The position numbers and the translations under genes were made by a program. Shown piece by piece: positions 1 to 7,938 of a DNA stretch of 30,602 bases. Source of the DNA: Pseudomonadota bacterium (GTDB taxonomy: Bacteria; Pseudomonadota; Alphaproteobacteria; Micropepsales; Micropepsaceae); NCBI GenBank assembly GCA_021808875.1, contig JAKBAU010000012.1:1-30602 (forward strand), written 5' to 3'. Under the pieces are notes generated by a model, which was given only the letters and a program-made list of their open reading frames with translations, made no database searches and was not told the DNA's origin. Within the stretch, counting starts at the first letter, position 1, and every line of letters begins with the position of its first letter.

Positions 1-318
1 GCGATCGAGCCGCAGATCACGGCAATCTATCGCCGGTTCGGGCTGAACGATCGGCAGATCGAGATCCTGGCCCGCGCCACGCCTAAGCGCGACTATTACT
101 GCCAGTCGCGGCGCGGCAACCGGCTGTTCGAGCTGGGTCTCGGCCCCGTGGCGCTGGCCTTCTGCGCGGCGTCGTCCAAGGCCGACCATGCGGCGATAGA
201 ACGGCTCACCGCCGAACATGGCCGTGAGGCTTTCACGCCGACCTGGCTCGCCGATCGCGAGCTGCTCTGGGCGGCCGATCTCATCCCCGACCTGACCAAC
301 CTGGAGAAATCATTATGA
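1..318 (+). CDS. trbE: TrbE conjugal transfer ATPase, C-terminal end only
   Basis: Frame 1 is open from the first base to a TGA at 316-318, giving about 105 residues of the C-terminus of a VirB4-type ATPase. The tail contains the stretch ATPKRDYYCQSRRGNRLFEL followed by LGPVALAF and a closing DLIPDLTNLE, which I recognise as the TrbE end; the Walker motifs would lie upstream, outside the window. TrbE powers pilus assembly and substrate transfer at the inner membrane. Its stop overlaps the trbJ start (ATGA at 315-318), so the two are translationally coupled, and trbJ following trbE is the usual order in this type of cluster. The identification leans partly on that gene order. Confidence 0.85.
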   Translation, partial: AIEPQITAIYRRFGLNDRQIEILARATPKRDYYCQSRRGNRLFELGLGPVALAFCAASSKADHAAIERLTAEHGREAFTPTWLADRELLWAADLIPDLTNLEKSL

Positions 319-1052
319 TCAAGCTGCGCCAACTGGCGGCGGCGAGCGCCGCCGTGCTCACTTTGGCCGTCGCTGCACCGCCAGCCTCGGCGCAGTGGGT
401 CGTCTACGACCCGACCAACTTCAGCCAGAACGTGCTGACGGCCGCGCGCGAGCTTCAGCAGATCAACAATCAGATCACGATGTTGACCAATCAGGCGACG
501 TCGCTGGTCAACCAGGCGCGCAACCTCGCCAACCTGCCGATGTCGACGCTGACCCAGCTTCAGTCGTCGATCGCCCAGACCCAGTCGCTGCTGAGCCAGG
601 CGCAAAACATCGCCTTCAATGTCCAGCGGGTCGAGCAGGCTTTCTCGACCAGCTACGGTACAGCCGCCGGCACCGGCTCTACCGCGACCATGGTCGCCAA
701 CGCCCAGACGCGTTGGCAGAATTCCGTCGCCGCGTTCGAGGACAGCCTGAAGGTCCAGGCGGGTGTGGTCGGCAATATCCCGACCAACTCAGGCGCGATG
801 ACCTCGCTGGTCACCGCCAGCCAGAGTGCCACCGGCGCACTGCAGGCAGCGCAGGCCGGCAACCAGCTCCTGGCGCTGCAATCGCAGCAGCTCTCCGACC
901 TTGTCGCAGTGCTGTCAGCCAAGAGCCGCGCCGACGCGCTGGAGCAGGCGCGCGCCGCTTCCGCCGAGGCGCAGGGCCAGCAGAACTACAAGACCTTCTC
1001 GACGCGCACCGGCTACCAGCCCGGCAACGTCACCATGTTCAGCGGCAATTGA
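315..1052 (+). CDS. trbJ: P-type conjugative transfer protein TrbJ
   Basis: A 245-residue secreted protein. Residues 1-26 form a signal peptide: a basic MIKLR start, a hydrophobic core and an ASA-Q cleavage site. The mature part is rich in Gln, Asn and Ala with long heptad-like helices (residues about 40-110 and 160-225), as expected for the VirB5-like TrbJ family, which sits at the pilus tip or base in the periplasm. The mature N-terminus QWVVYDPTNFSQN is characteristic of TrbJ. The start is fixed by the ATGA overlap with trbE. It lies between trbE and a trbK-like gene, the standard position. Confidence 0.93.
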   Translation: MIKLRQLAAASAAVLTLAVAAPPASAQWVVYDPTNFSQNVLTAARELQQINNQITMLTNQATSLVNQARNLANLPMSTLTQLQSSIAQTQSLLSQAQNIAFNVQRVEQAFSTSYGTAAGTGSTATMVANAQTRWQNSVAAFEDSLKVQAGVVGNIPTNSGAMTSLVTASQSATGALQAAQAGNQLLALQSQQLSDLVAVLSAKSRADALEQARAASAEAQGQQNYKTFSTRTGYQPGNVTMFSGN

Positions 1053-1061
1053 GGCGCCGCG

Positions 1062-1391
1062 ATGCTGGGCAGGTCGGACACCTTCCGCGTCGTCGCGATC
1101 ATCGCGTTGATCGCCGTCGTGGTCGTGAGCCTGGTCGCCACCCATCGGCGGCCTGCACCACCGTCCATCGAGACGCCTTCGACCGTCCCGAACCCAGCAT
1201 CCGATGACCTCTCGGCCGAGCTGCGCCGCTGCGGCGCGCTCGGCCCGCAGGACGCCGAGGACGCGCGCTGTGTGGCGGTCTGGGAGGAGAACCGTCGGCG
1301 CTTCTTCGGCAGGCCGGCGCGGCCATTGCCGCCTCAAACGCCCCCGGGCGCGGCTGCGCCGGCCACCAATGCTGCGGGAGATGCGCCATGA
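1062..1391 (+). CDS. trbK: Small TrbK-like protein (putative entry exclusion)
   Basis: A 109-residue protein with one N-terminal membrane segment (residues about 9-26, VVAIIALIAVVVVSLVA). Its periplasmic part carries two cysteines in the pattern RRCGALG...ARCVAVWEENRRRFF and a low-complexity Pro/Ala tail. This Cys pair and the WEENRRRFF motif are what I associate with the alternative TrbK family found between trbJ and trbL in alphaproteobacterial integrative elements. TrbK is described as an entry exclusion factor that blocks redundant conjugation; the role here is inferred from position and family. The stop overlaps the trbL start (ATGA at 1388-1391), and a GAGG lies just upstream of its own ATG. 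Confidence 0.75.
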   Translation: MLGRSDTFRVVAIIALIAVVVVSLVATHRRPAPPSIETPSTVPNPASDDLSAELRRCGALGPQDAEDARCVAVWEENRRRFFGRPARPLPPQTPPGAAAPATNAAGDAP

Positions 1392-2749
1392 ACAATGTGG
1401 GCGTCATCGACACATTCCTCAACACCTTCACGACCTACATCGATTCCGGTTTCGGCCTGATCAAGGGCGAGGTCGGATACCTGTCCTCGACCTTGATCGT
1501 GATCGACATCACGCTCGCCGGACTGTTCTGGGCCTGGGGCGCGGACGAGGACATCCTTCAGCGCCTGGTGAAGAAGACCCTCTATATCGGCTTCTTCGCC
1601 TTCATCATCACCAACTTCAACAATCTCTCGGCGATCGTCTTCAACAGCTTCGCCGGTATCGGCCTGAAGGCGGGCGGCTCTTCGATCTCGACGGCCGACT
1701 TCCTTCGGCCAGGCAAGCTCGCCCAGGTCGGACTCGACGCCGGTCAGCCCCTGCTCGACGCCGCGAGCCAGATGATGGGCTTCACCAGCTTCTTCGCGAA
1801 CTTCGTTCAGATCGCGGTCTTGATGGTCTCGTGGATCCTGGTGCTGATCGCCTTCTTCATCCTGGCGGTGCAGCTCTTCGTCACCTTGATCGAGTTCAAG
1901 CTGACCACATTGGCCGGCTTTATCCTCATTCCCTTCGCGCTCTTCAATAAGACCGCCTTCCTCGCCGAGAAAGTGCTCGGCAATATCGTCGCCTCCGGCG
2001 TCAAGGTGATGGTGCTGGCCGTCATCGTCGGCATCGGCACCGGCCTGTTCTCGCAGTTTACCCAGACCTACACCGGCGGACAGCCGACCGTGGAGCAAGC
2101 GCTCTCCGTTGTGCTAGCCGCGCTCGCCATGCTGGGCCTTGGCATCTTCGGCCCGGGCATCGCGACCGGCCTCGTCTCCGGGGCGCCGCAGCTTGGCGCG
2201 GGGGCTGCGGTCGGAACCGGACTTGCTGTCGCCGGCACGGCGATGGCGGGCGCAGGCGCACTGGGACTGGCCGGAAGGGGAGCGATGGCCGCGGCCTCCG
2301 GCTCGGCCGCCGCGGTACGCGGCGGCGCGGCCATGGCAGGCGGAGCGTCCTCCGCCTACAGCCTCGCGTCCGCCGGTCGATCCGGCGCGTCGGGCGTCGC
2401 CGCCGGCCTTGGCGGCGTTGGGCGAGCCGCAGCCGCGAGCGCGGCCGCACCTTTTCGGCGCGCCGCCAGCCAGACCGCGGGTTCGGTGAAGCAGAGCTTC
2501 GCGGCCGGCGCTAAATCGAGCTTCGCCGCCACCGGCGGCTCCTCGACCCAGGGCACGGTCGCCGGCGGCCAAAGCGCCGCTGCCAGTCCCGCAGGCGCGG
2601 GGGCGGCGGATGCCGGACCGCCTGCCTGGGCTCAGCGCATGCGCCGCAACCAGGCCATCCATCACGGCGCGACGGCCGCCGCAAATGCCCTCAGGTCCGG
2701 CGACAGCCATGGCGGCGGCCATTCCGTCGATCTCACGGGAGGAGAATGA
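1388..2749 (+). CDS. trbL: P-type conjugative transfer protein TrbL
   Basis: A 453-residue polytopic inner-membrane protein of the VirB6/TrbL family, which forms part of the inner-membrane translocation channel. The N-terminal half has the family hallmarks: VIDTFLNTFTTYIDSGF at the start and hydrophobic segments around residues 31-52, 62-82, 145-165, 168-192, 200-222 and 240-262. From about residue 262 onward it becomes a long Gly/Ala/Ser-rich tail, the usual low-complexity C-terminus of TrbL. The length is normal. It overlaps the trbK-like gene and trbF by ATGA junctions at both ends, so it belongs to one operon. Confidence 0.93.
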   Translation: MNNVGVIDTFLNTFTTYIDSGFGLIKGEVGYLSSTLIVIDITLAGLFWAWGADEDILQRLVKKTLYIGFFAFIITNFNNLSAIVFNSFAGIGLKAGGSSISTADFLRPGKLAQVGLDAGQPLLDAASQMMGFTSFFANFVQIAVLMVSWILVLIAFFILAVQLFVTLIEFKLTTLAGFILIPFALFNKTAFLAEKVLGNIVASGVKVMVLAVIVGIGTGLFSQFTQTYTGGQPTVEQALSVVLAALAMLGLGIFGPGIATGLVSGAPQLGAGAAVGTGLAVAGTAMAGAGALGLAGRGAMAAASGSAAAVRGGAAMAGGASSAYSLASAGRSGASGVAAGLGGVGRAAAASAAAPFRRAASQTAGSVKQSFAAGAKSSFAATGGSSTQGTVAGGQSAAASPAGAGAADAGPPAWAQRMRRNQAIHHGATAAANALRSGDSHGGGHSVDLTGGE

Positions 2750-3441
2750 GCATGGCGATCTTCCGCCGCGCGTCGGTCCGCTATGGCCGCACACCCGAAC
2801 CGGAAACCCCCTATCAGCGCGCCGCCCAGGCTTGGGACGAGCGCATCGGCTCGGCCCGAGTGCAAGCCAAGAACTGGCGGCTAATGGCTTTCGGCTCGCT
2901 CGCGCTCTCCATGAGTCTGGCCGGCGGCCTCGTCTGGCAATCGACGCACGGCAGCATCGTCCCTTGGGTGGTGCAGGTCGACAAACTCGGCCAGGCCCAG
3001 GCTGTCGCGCCCGCCGCAGCCGACTACACGCCGAGCGATCCGCAGATCGCCTGGTATCTCGCGCACTTCGTGTCGCTGGTTCGCTCGCTGCCGGCCGACC
3101 CCATCATCGTGCGGCAGAACTGGCTCGACGCCTACGACTTCACCAGCACCTCCGGGTCCCAGGCGCTCAACGACTACGCCCGCGCCAACGACCCGTTCGC
3201 CAAGCTCGGCAAGCAGCAGATCGCAATCGACGTCTCCAGCGTGATCCGCGCGTCGCCGTCGAGCTTCCGAGTCGGATGGGTCGAGCATCGGTATCAGGAC
3301 GGCGCGCTCGCCGACACCTCGCGATGGACCGCGATCCTCACCGTCGCGATCCAGACGCCAACCTCCGCTGACGCGCTCCGCAAGAACCCGCTCGGCATCT
3401 ACGTCACCGCAATCAACTGGTCGAAGGAGCTGGGACAATGA
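2746..3441 (+). CDS. trbF: Conjugal transfer protein TrbF
   Basis: A 231-residue VirB8 homologue. It has a short cytoplasmic N-terminus containing RYGRTPEPETPYQRAAQ and WDERIG, one membrane helix (residues about 45-63), and a periplasmic NTF2-like domain from about residue 70 to the end, including the typical WYLAHFV segment, GWVEHRYQDG and the closing NPLGIYVTAINWSKEL. TrbF is an assembly factor of the inner-membrane complex that contacts TrbG and TrbI. The ATG at 2746 overlaps the trbL stop; a second in-frame ATG lies two codons later at 2752. Its TGA at 3439-3441 overlaps an ATG (3438) that should be the trbG start, but see that entry for a frame problem. Confidence 0.93.
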   Translation: MSMAIFRRASVRYGRTPEPETPYQRAAQAWDERIGSARVQAKNWRLMAFGSLALSMSLAGGLVWQSTHGSIVPWVVQVDKLGQAQAVAPAAADYTPSDPQIAWYLAHFVSLVRSLPADPIIVRQNWLDAYDFTSTSGSQALNDYARANDPFAKLGKQQIAIDVSSVIRASPSSFRVGWVEHRYQDGALADTSRWTAILTVAIQTPTSADALRKNPLGIYVTAINWSKELGQ

Positions 3442-3487
3442 CCCTGCCGATTTCTTTGGAAGCCGGCGGTCCGGCTTCACGCTTCCC

Positions 3488-3511
3488 CGCCAACCCGCCA
3501 ACCCGCCAACC
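3488..3511 (+). repeat. Tandem octamer CGCCAACC x3 in the 5' end of trbG
   Basis: Three exact head-to-tail copies of the 8-bp unit CGCCAACC (3488-3495, 3496-3503, 3504-3511), followed by a partial fourth (CGC). The tract lies 50 bases inside the region between the coupled ATG at 3438 and the in-frame body of trbG. Because 8 is not a multiple of 3, copy number sets the reading frame: by counting, one or four copies would join the ATG to the lipoprotein reading frame, while the three copies present do not. Such tracts gain or lose units by slipped-strand mispairing. Confidence 0.85.
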
Positions 3512-3564
3512 CGCAAAGCCGGAAAGGCGGGACTGCGTCTTTCCGCAAAGCTGGCCTCGCGGCT

Positions 3565-4527
3565 TTGCTGATGTCCGTCACGGCGCTTGGCGGCTGCGCC
3601 CACAACTTCATTCCGCCCGAGATCAACTACGACAGCGCGGTGCCGGCGAAACTTAGCGTCGATCCGCCGTTGCCGATCAAGATCGTCGAGCTGCCCAAGC
3701 CCTTGCCGCTGCCGGGCCAGTTGAAGCCCCTAGATACCGGCAAGCCCACGCCCGAGGCCGCCGATCCCGCCATCCGCGTCAACCAGGCAAATGCGGCGGC
3801 ACGCGTGCAGCCCGTCCGCAACGGCTTCATCAACGCCGTGCAGATCTATCCCTACTCGGCGGGCGCGCTCTATCAGGCCTACACCGCACCGGGCGAGATC
3901 ACCGACATCGCCCTGCAGGAGGGCGAGCAACTTGCGGGCACGGGCCCCGTCGCCGCCGGCGACACTGTGCGCTGGATCATCGGTGACACCGAGAGCGGCG
4001 CGGGTCCGACCAAGAAGGTCCACATCTTGGTCAAGCCGACCCGGCCGGAGTTGGTGACCAACCTGGTGATCAACACCGATCGGCGGACCTACTTCCTCGA
4101 GCTCCGCTCGACTGAAAAGACCTACATGGCCTCGGTCTCCTGGCAGTACCCGGAAGACCAGCTCATCGCGCTGCGCCAGCAGAACCGAACCGCCGAAGCT
4201 GCGGCCCCAATCGCGACCGGAGTCGATCTCGCCGCGATCAACTTCCGCTATGCTATCCAGGGTGACACGCCGGCCTGGCGGCCGCTGCGCGCCTTCGACG
4301 ACGGGCAGAAGGTCTACATCGAGTTTCCGACCGGCATTCGTCAGGGCGAGATGCCGCCGCTCTTCGTCATCGGTCCGGCCGGCGGCTCCGAGTTGGTGAA
4401 CTACCGCGTCAAGGGCAACTACTACATCGTCGATCGTCTCTTCGCCGCCGCCGAGCTTCGCCTCGGCGATAAGGATAGCGAACGCCGCGTCCGCATCGTC
4501 CGCACAGATGGAAGGCCGCGGTCATGA
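3565..4527 (+). CDS. trbG: TrbG outer-membrane channel protein; 5' end frame-shifted
   Basis: A VirB9/CagX homologue that forms part of the outer-membrane pore with TrbI. The open frame given starts at a TTG (3565; an ATG follows at 3571) and yields 320 residues, beginning just before a lipobox-like LGGC. The C-terminal CagX region is intact, with PTRPELVTNLVINTDRRTY, MASVSWQYP and the ending KGNYYIVDRLFAAAELRLG. The true N-terminus is almost certainly earlier: the same frame upstream encodes RKGGTASFRKAGLAALLMSV, a proper basic-hydrophobic signal peptide, but has no ATG. The ATG overlapping the trbF stop (3438) is one frame away because of the octamer repeat at 3488-3511. As written the gene would be poorly translated unless the repeat changes length, the ribosome slips or an alternative start is used. 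Its TGA overlaps the trbI ATG. Confidence 0.85.
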   Translation: MLMSVTALGGCAHNFIPPEINYDSAVPAKLSVDPPLPIKIVELPKPLPLPGQLKPLDTGKPTPEAADPAIRVNQANAAARVQPVRNGFINAVQIYPYSAGALYQAYTAPGEITDIALQEGEQLAGTGPVAAGDTVRWIIGDTESGAGPTKKVHILVKPTRPELVTNLVINTDRRTYFLELRSTEKTYMASVSWQYPEDQLIALRQQNRTAEAAAPIATGVDLAAINFRYAIQGDTPAWRPLRAFDDGQKVYIEFPTGIRQGEMPPLFVIGPAGGSELVNYRVKGNYYIVDRLFAAAELRLGDKDSERRVRIVRTDGRPRS

Positions 4528-5732
4528 CGGCAGAAGATCCCGAAGAACATCCGGCGCCGGCGCCGCCCATCGCGTCGCCCGACCTTCGACTCCGGGGCGA
4601 GCGGCCGCACGTCATGCGCCTGTCTCGCAAGGTCCTGATCAGCCTAGGCGCGGTCTCGGCGCTCGCGATCGCCGGCGCGCTCGGTTACGCGCTCCAGACC
4701 CACAATAAGACGCAGTCTGGGGAGGAGTTGCTCAGCACTCAAAACCGGCCATCGGCCGAGGGCCTGGCGGGATTGCCCAAGGACTATACCGGCCTGCCGC
4801 GACAGGCGCCTCCGCTGGGGCCGCCGCTGCCCGGCGACCTCGGCAAGCCGATCCTCAACGCTGGCGCAGCGCCGAACACCATGACCCCCGGTGCTACACC
4901 TGACCCCGAAGCGCAGCGGAGAGCCCAGGAGCTTGAGGCCGCGCGGGTGAGCCGGCTCTTCACGCAGACCAGTCAGCAGTCACCGGCCGGCGGCCAGATT
5001 CTCCCGAACCCGTCCGGCGCCACCGCCGGGGTTCCGGCGGTCACGCCCCCTGTCGACGCCGGCTCCGCCCAGAACATGCAGGATCGCAAGACCGCCTTCC
5101 TCAATGCTTCGACCGACAAGCGCACGATCAGCCCGGATCGGCTGGAGGCCGCGGCCTCGCCTTACGTCGTGCAGGCCGGCACGGTCATCCCTGCCGCTCT
5201 GATCACGGGCATTCGCTCCGATCTCCCCGGCCAGATCACCGCCCAGGTGACCGAGGCGGTCTACGACAGCCCATCCGGCAAGTTTCTCCTGATCCCGCAG
5301 GGCGCAAAGCTGATCGGCCAGTACGACAGCTCCGTCGCCTTCGGCCAGAGCCGCATCCTACTCGTCTGGACCCGCGTCATCATGCCGGACGGGACGTCGA
5401 TCGTCCTTGAGCGTCAGCCCGGCACCGATACGCAAGGATATGCTGGCCTCGAAGACGAGGTCGACAACCATTGGGGTATGCTGTTCAAGGCGGCCGTGCT
5501 CTCTACCCTGCTCAGCGTCGGCGCAGAGGCGGGTACGAGCCAGGACGAGAACAACCTGGTGCAGGCGATCCGCAGCGGCGCGTCGAACAGCATCAGCCAG
5601 ACCGGCTCGCAGATCGTCCAGCGCCAACTCAACATCCAGCCGACGCTCACCATTCGGCCGGGATTCCCGGTTCGCGTCATCGTGACGCGCGATCTGGTTT
5701 TGGCGCCCTACGGCCACGGAGGGAATCCATGA
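4524..5732 (+). CDS. trbI: Conjugal transfer protein TrbI
   Basis: A 402-residue VirB10 homologue that spans the cell envelope and links the inner-membrane ATPases to the outer-membrane pore. It has a cytoplasmic Pro-rich N-terminus (residues 1-32), one membrane helix (about 34-54), a Pro/Gly-rich periplasmic linker (about 60-190) and the C-terminal barrel domain, with SPYVVQAGTVIPAALITGI, SDLPGQITAQV, LIPQGAKLIGQYDS and the ending RPGFPVRVIVTRDLVL. The length is normal. It overlaps trbG and the DUF2274 gene by ATGA junctions. Part of its middle (about 5040-5230) recurs as a decayed copy at 7755-7938. Confidence 0.95.
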   Translation: MTAEDPEEHPAPAPPIASPDLRLRGERPHVMRLSRKVLISLGAVSALAIAGALGYALQTHNKTQSGEELLSTQNRPSAEGLAGLPKDYTGLPRQAPPLGPPLPGDLGKPILNAGAAPNTMTPGATPDPEAQRRAQELEAARVSRLFTQTSQQSPAGGQILPNPSGATAGVPAVTPPVDAGSAQNMQDRKTAFLNASTDKRTISPDRLEAAASPYVVQAGTVIPAALITGIRSDLPGQITAQVTEAVYDSPSGKFLLIPQGAKLIGQYDSSVAFGQSRILLVWTRVIMPDGTSIVLERQPGTDTQGYAGLEDEVDNHWGMLFKAAVLSTLLSVGAEAGTSQDENNLVQAIRSGASNSISQTGSQIVQRQLNIQPTLTIRPGFPVRVIVTRDLVLAPYGHGGNP

Positions 5733-5980
5733 CGAAGCTTAAGCTCGGGCCGCTGGCCGAGGACAAGCCAGTCAAGATCAATGTCGAACTGCCCGCGGCC
5801 GTGCATCGCGATCTCGTCGCTTATGCTCAGGTGCTCGGCCGGATGACCGGTCAAGCGCCCGAGCCTTCGAAGCTCATCGTGCCGATGATCGAGCGATTTA
5901 TGGCGACCGACCGCGCCTTCGCCAAAGCGCGTCGCGCCATTGATCAGGTCGAGGGCGCCTCCGCCGAGAGGTCGAGATAG
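5729..5980 (+). CDS. DUF2274 domain protein, last gene of the trb operon
   Basis: An 83-residue protein starting at the ATG that overlaps the trbI stop. The sequence MTKLKLGPLAEDKPVKINVE then ELPAAVHRDLVAYAQVLG matches the DUF2274 family as I remember it, which is routinely found directly after trbI in integrative conjugative elements. The pattern of a strand followed by a helix, with LPAAVHRDL, resembles ribbon-helix-helix DNA-binding proteins, so a role as a small transfer or plasmid-type regulator is possible; that is an inference, and the family has no established function that I know of. Confidence 0.85.
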   Translation: MTKLKLGPLAEDKPVKINVELPAAVHRDLVAYAQVLGRMTGQAPEPSKLIVPMIERFMATDRAFAKARRAIDQVEGASAERSR

Positions 5981-6002
5981 CGCTCCCGACGCGGCGGAGC
6001 GC
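5980..6002 (+). terminator. Possible hairpin after the trb operon
   Basis: GCGCTCC (5980-5986) pairs with GGAGCGC (5996-6002) directly at the stop codon of the DUF2274 gene. No T-run follows, so it is at best a weak intrinsic terminator or an mRNA-stabilising stem. The roughly 215 bases from here to the operator at 6219 hold no gene I can support. Confidence 0.25.
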
Positions 6003-6218
6003 GATCCTGAGATCAAGGCTATTCAAGCGGCGCTGCATAAAAGTTTCATGGCGCCTTTCGAAGCAGCCATAGAGCGCGGCAGTCTAAGGGCGAGATTTCG
6101 CCCGATTGAACCATTGGCGATCTCGTCGCCGGCTGGCTTTGCAAGCGGGACAGGAACGGTCGAAGCCTCGCGATTAGGGTCGATTTCCGGGAAAGTATCA
6201 ATAGGCCTTGTAGGGTAG

Positions 6219-6251
6219 TGACCCATGGTCATATATGATGACCATTGGTCA
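6219..6251. promoter_or_regulatory. Twin TetR-type operators over the SDR/TetR promoter
   Basis: Two copies of the inverted repeat TGACC-N3-GGTCA lie at 6219-6231 (spacer CAT) and 6239-6251 (spacer ATT), 20 bp apart. They are nested in a larger near-palindrome spanning about 6216-6254. A candidate -35 (TTGTAG, 6208-6213) and -10 (TATATG, 6232-6237) place the -10 between the two sites. A strong ribosome site AGGAGGT (6254-6260) follows, then the ATG at 6264. The arrangement fits autorepression by the TetR protein encoded second in the operon. Confidence 0.7.
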
Positions 6252-6263
6252 CTAGGAGGTGGC

Positions 6264-7049
6264 ATGTCTGGGGATTGGGCGTTGGTGACTGGTGCCTCCG
6301 GCGGGTTGGGCGAGGCGCTGGCGCGCCAGCTTGCCCGGCGAGGCATGAAAGTGGTGATGACCGCACGCTCGCTGGATCGACTTGCGGCGGTAGCTGCCTC
6401 GATTGAAGCGGAGAGCGGAGTCGAGACCAGGACTTATGCCCTCGACCTGTCCCGGCCTGGAGCCGCAGACGCGCTCGATCGCTGGCTTTCAGAGAACGGC
6501 GTCGAGCCGGAGGTGTTGGTCAACAATGCAGGCAAGGGCTTGCATGGCGCGTTCGTGGAACAAGACCTCGACCATCTACGTGCCATGATCCAGCTCGATG
6601 TGGTGGTGCTCACCGAGCTCACACACCTTCATGCACGCCGAATGGCTGCACGGGGCCGAGGCCGCATCCTCCTCGTTGGAAGTATGGCCGCCTTCCAGCC
6701 TGTACCGCTCCTTAGCGCCTATGCCGCCGCCAAAGCTTATGTACTGGCCTTCGGGGAAGCCCTGCATGTGGAGCTGGCGCCGGCTGTCACTATCACCGTC
6801 CTGTCGCCGGGTCTAATGGCCACGGGTTTCAACGAAGCGTCAGGGTACACGACGCCCGCATCCCTGAAGCGGATGGAGATGCTGCCGGCCGATGTGGCAC
6901 GGATCGGTCTCGACGCCCTGTTCGCTGGCAAGTCCGGCGTGATCGCGGGGAGACTCAACAAGCTGATGGCGCTCGCCAGCCGCGTGCTGCCACGACATTT
7001 CTCGGCCAGGAGCCAGTTCGACATGACGCAACGGCAGGCCGCCCCGTGA
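6264..7049 (+). CDS. SDR family NAD(P)-dependent oxidoreductase
   Basis: A 261-residue classical short-chain dehydrogenase. The cofactor motif TGASGGLG is at residues about 8-15, the NNAGKG motif follows the fourth strand, and the catalytic Ser (LVGSMAAF) lies 13 residues before the Tyr of YAAAK, giving the normal S-Y-K set. The start at 6264 is chosen over an upstream ATG at 6225 because 6225 lies inside the operator, while 6264 has AGGAGGT four bases upstream. The stop overlaps the GTG of the TetR gene, so the two form one unit controlled by the operator pair at 6219-6251. The substrate is unknown; the family resemblance is to general acyl or steroid-type reductases (DltE/YqjQ-like). Confidence 0.88.
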   Translation: MSGDWALVTGASGGLGEALARQLARRGMKVVMTARSLDRLAAVAASIEAESGVETRTYALDLSRPGAADALDRWLSENGVEPEVLVNNAGKGLHGAFVEQDLDHLRAMIQLDVVVLTELTHLHARRMAARGRGRILLVGSMAAFQPVPLLSAYAAAKAYVLAFGEALHVELAPAVTITVLSPGLMATGFNEASGYTTPASLKRMEMLPADVARIGLDALFAGKSGVIAGRLNKLMALASRVLPRHFSARSQFDMTQRQAAP

Positions 7050-7663
7050 CTAGAAAGGCGTTCGCTCGCGAGGACAAGGACGAGCGCCGCCGGCTGATCC
7101 TCGACACGGCCTCCCGACTGTTCCTGGAAGGGGACGGCGCTCTTCCATCCGTCGCTCGGATCGCGGCAGCCTGCGATCTCGCCAAGGGGACTGTCTACAT
7201 CTACTTCTCGACCAAGGGAGCGATCTTCGCGGCGCTGCAGGCCGATGGCTGGCGTGGCCTACGCGACGCAGTGGATCGGGTGACGGCCGAAGCAGGCGTT
7301 TCGCGCGATACCATGCCCATCGCCATCATCACCGGCCTTGTGGATCATTTTCGCTCGCATCCCGAGCTGCTGCGGCTCGACGCGCTCGGGCATGGCGTGA
7401 TCGAGCCGAATATGACAGCCGGTGAGCTGGCGGCATTCAAGGCGGAGCAGATGGCGATGTTGGCGGCCTGCGCCGATCAGCTCGACAGCGCGCTCGCGCT
7501 TCCGTCAGGAAAAGGGCTACGTATCCTACTGCGAAGCTATGCGCTGGTCAGAGGACTTTGGCAGTCGGTCCCGCTGCCTGCCGGCGCAGAGAGCCGCGCC
7601 ACCGATTTCCACGAGGAGATCACCGAGGCCCTGCACGAGTATTGGCGGGGCGCCCTGGCCTGA
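7046..7663 (+). CDS. TetR family transcriptional regulator
   Basis: A 205-residue regulator beginning at a GTG that overlaps the SDR stop (GTGA). The N-terminal TetR helix-turn-helix covers residues about 13-55: RRLILDTASRLFLEG, then VARIAAACDLAKGTVYIYFS. The remainder is the all-helical ligand-binding domain. Being the distal gene of the SDR operon, it most likely binds the TGACC-N3-GGTCA sites upstream and is induced by a substrate or product of the dehydrogenase. That ligand cannot be read from the sequence. Right after its stop the DNA changes to a hydrophobic-coding stretch and a decayed trbI fragment. Confidence 0.9.
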   Translation: MTRKAFAREDKDERRRLILDTASRLFLEGDGALPSVARIAAACDLAKGTVYIYFSTKGAIFAALQADGWRGLRDAVDRVTAEAGVSRDTMPIAIITGLVDHFRSHPELLRLDALGHGVIEPNMTAGELAAFKAEQMAMLAACADQLDSALALPSGKGLRILLRSYALVRGLWQSVPLPAGAESRATDFHEEITEALHEYWRGALA

Positions 7664-7754
7664 CGACGATCGCGTTAGCCGGTGCAATCGGGCTAGTCGG
7701 AGGCATCGTCGTGGCGCTCGTGACCCCTCCAGCGACAGGCGCAACCACAGTTCT

Positions 7755-7938
7755 GACGCCCACGCCGCCCGTTAATGCGGGCTCCGCGCAGAACATGCAG
7801 GACCGCAAGATCGCCTTCCTCAACGCCTCGACCGACAAGCGGACGGTCAGTCCGGACCGGACCGGAACGAAGCCGAGGCCTCGCCCTACGTCGTGCAGGC
7901 GGGGACCCAGCGCTGACGGCCACGGCTACCGCCGATCT
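7755..7938 (+). pseudogene. Decayed trbI fragment (second copy)
   Basis: This stretch aligns by eye with trbI bases about 5040-5230. The peptide NAGSAQNMQDRKIAFLNAST matches DAGSAQNMQDRKTAFLNAST in the intact gene, followed by DKRTVSPDR against DKRTISPDR. After that the frame is broken by a short duplication (GGACC twice) but the DNA match continues through CCCTACGTCGTGCAGG and up to CGATCT, where the IS element begins. The copies differ at many silent sites, so this is not a recent duplication but a remnant of a related trb cluster. Just before it (about 7665-7735) is an open stretch encoding a hydrophobic segment (IALAGAIGLVGGIVVALV) that may be the remains of another membrane protein. Confidence 0.75.

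Noticed and set aside
3438..3656. 72-codon frame starting at the ATG coupled to trbF
   Set aside because: It is the out-of-frame reading of the trbG leader, not a separate small gene; the signal peptide and lipobox lie in the other frame.
5940..6218. Open frame of 92 codons after the DUF2274 gene
   Set aside because: It overlaps the end of a supported gene, has no ribosome site and resembles nothing; the stretch is treated as intergenic.
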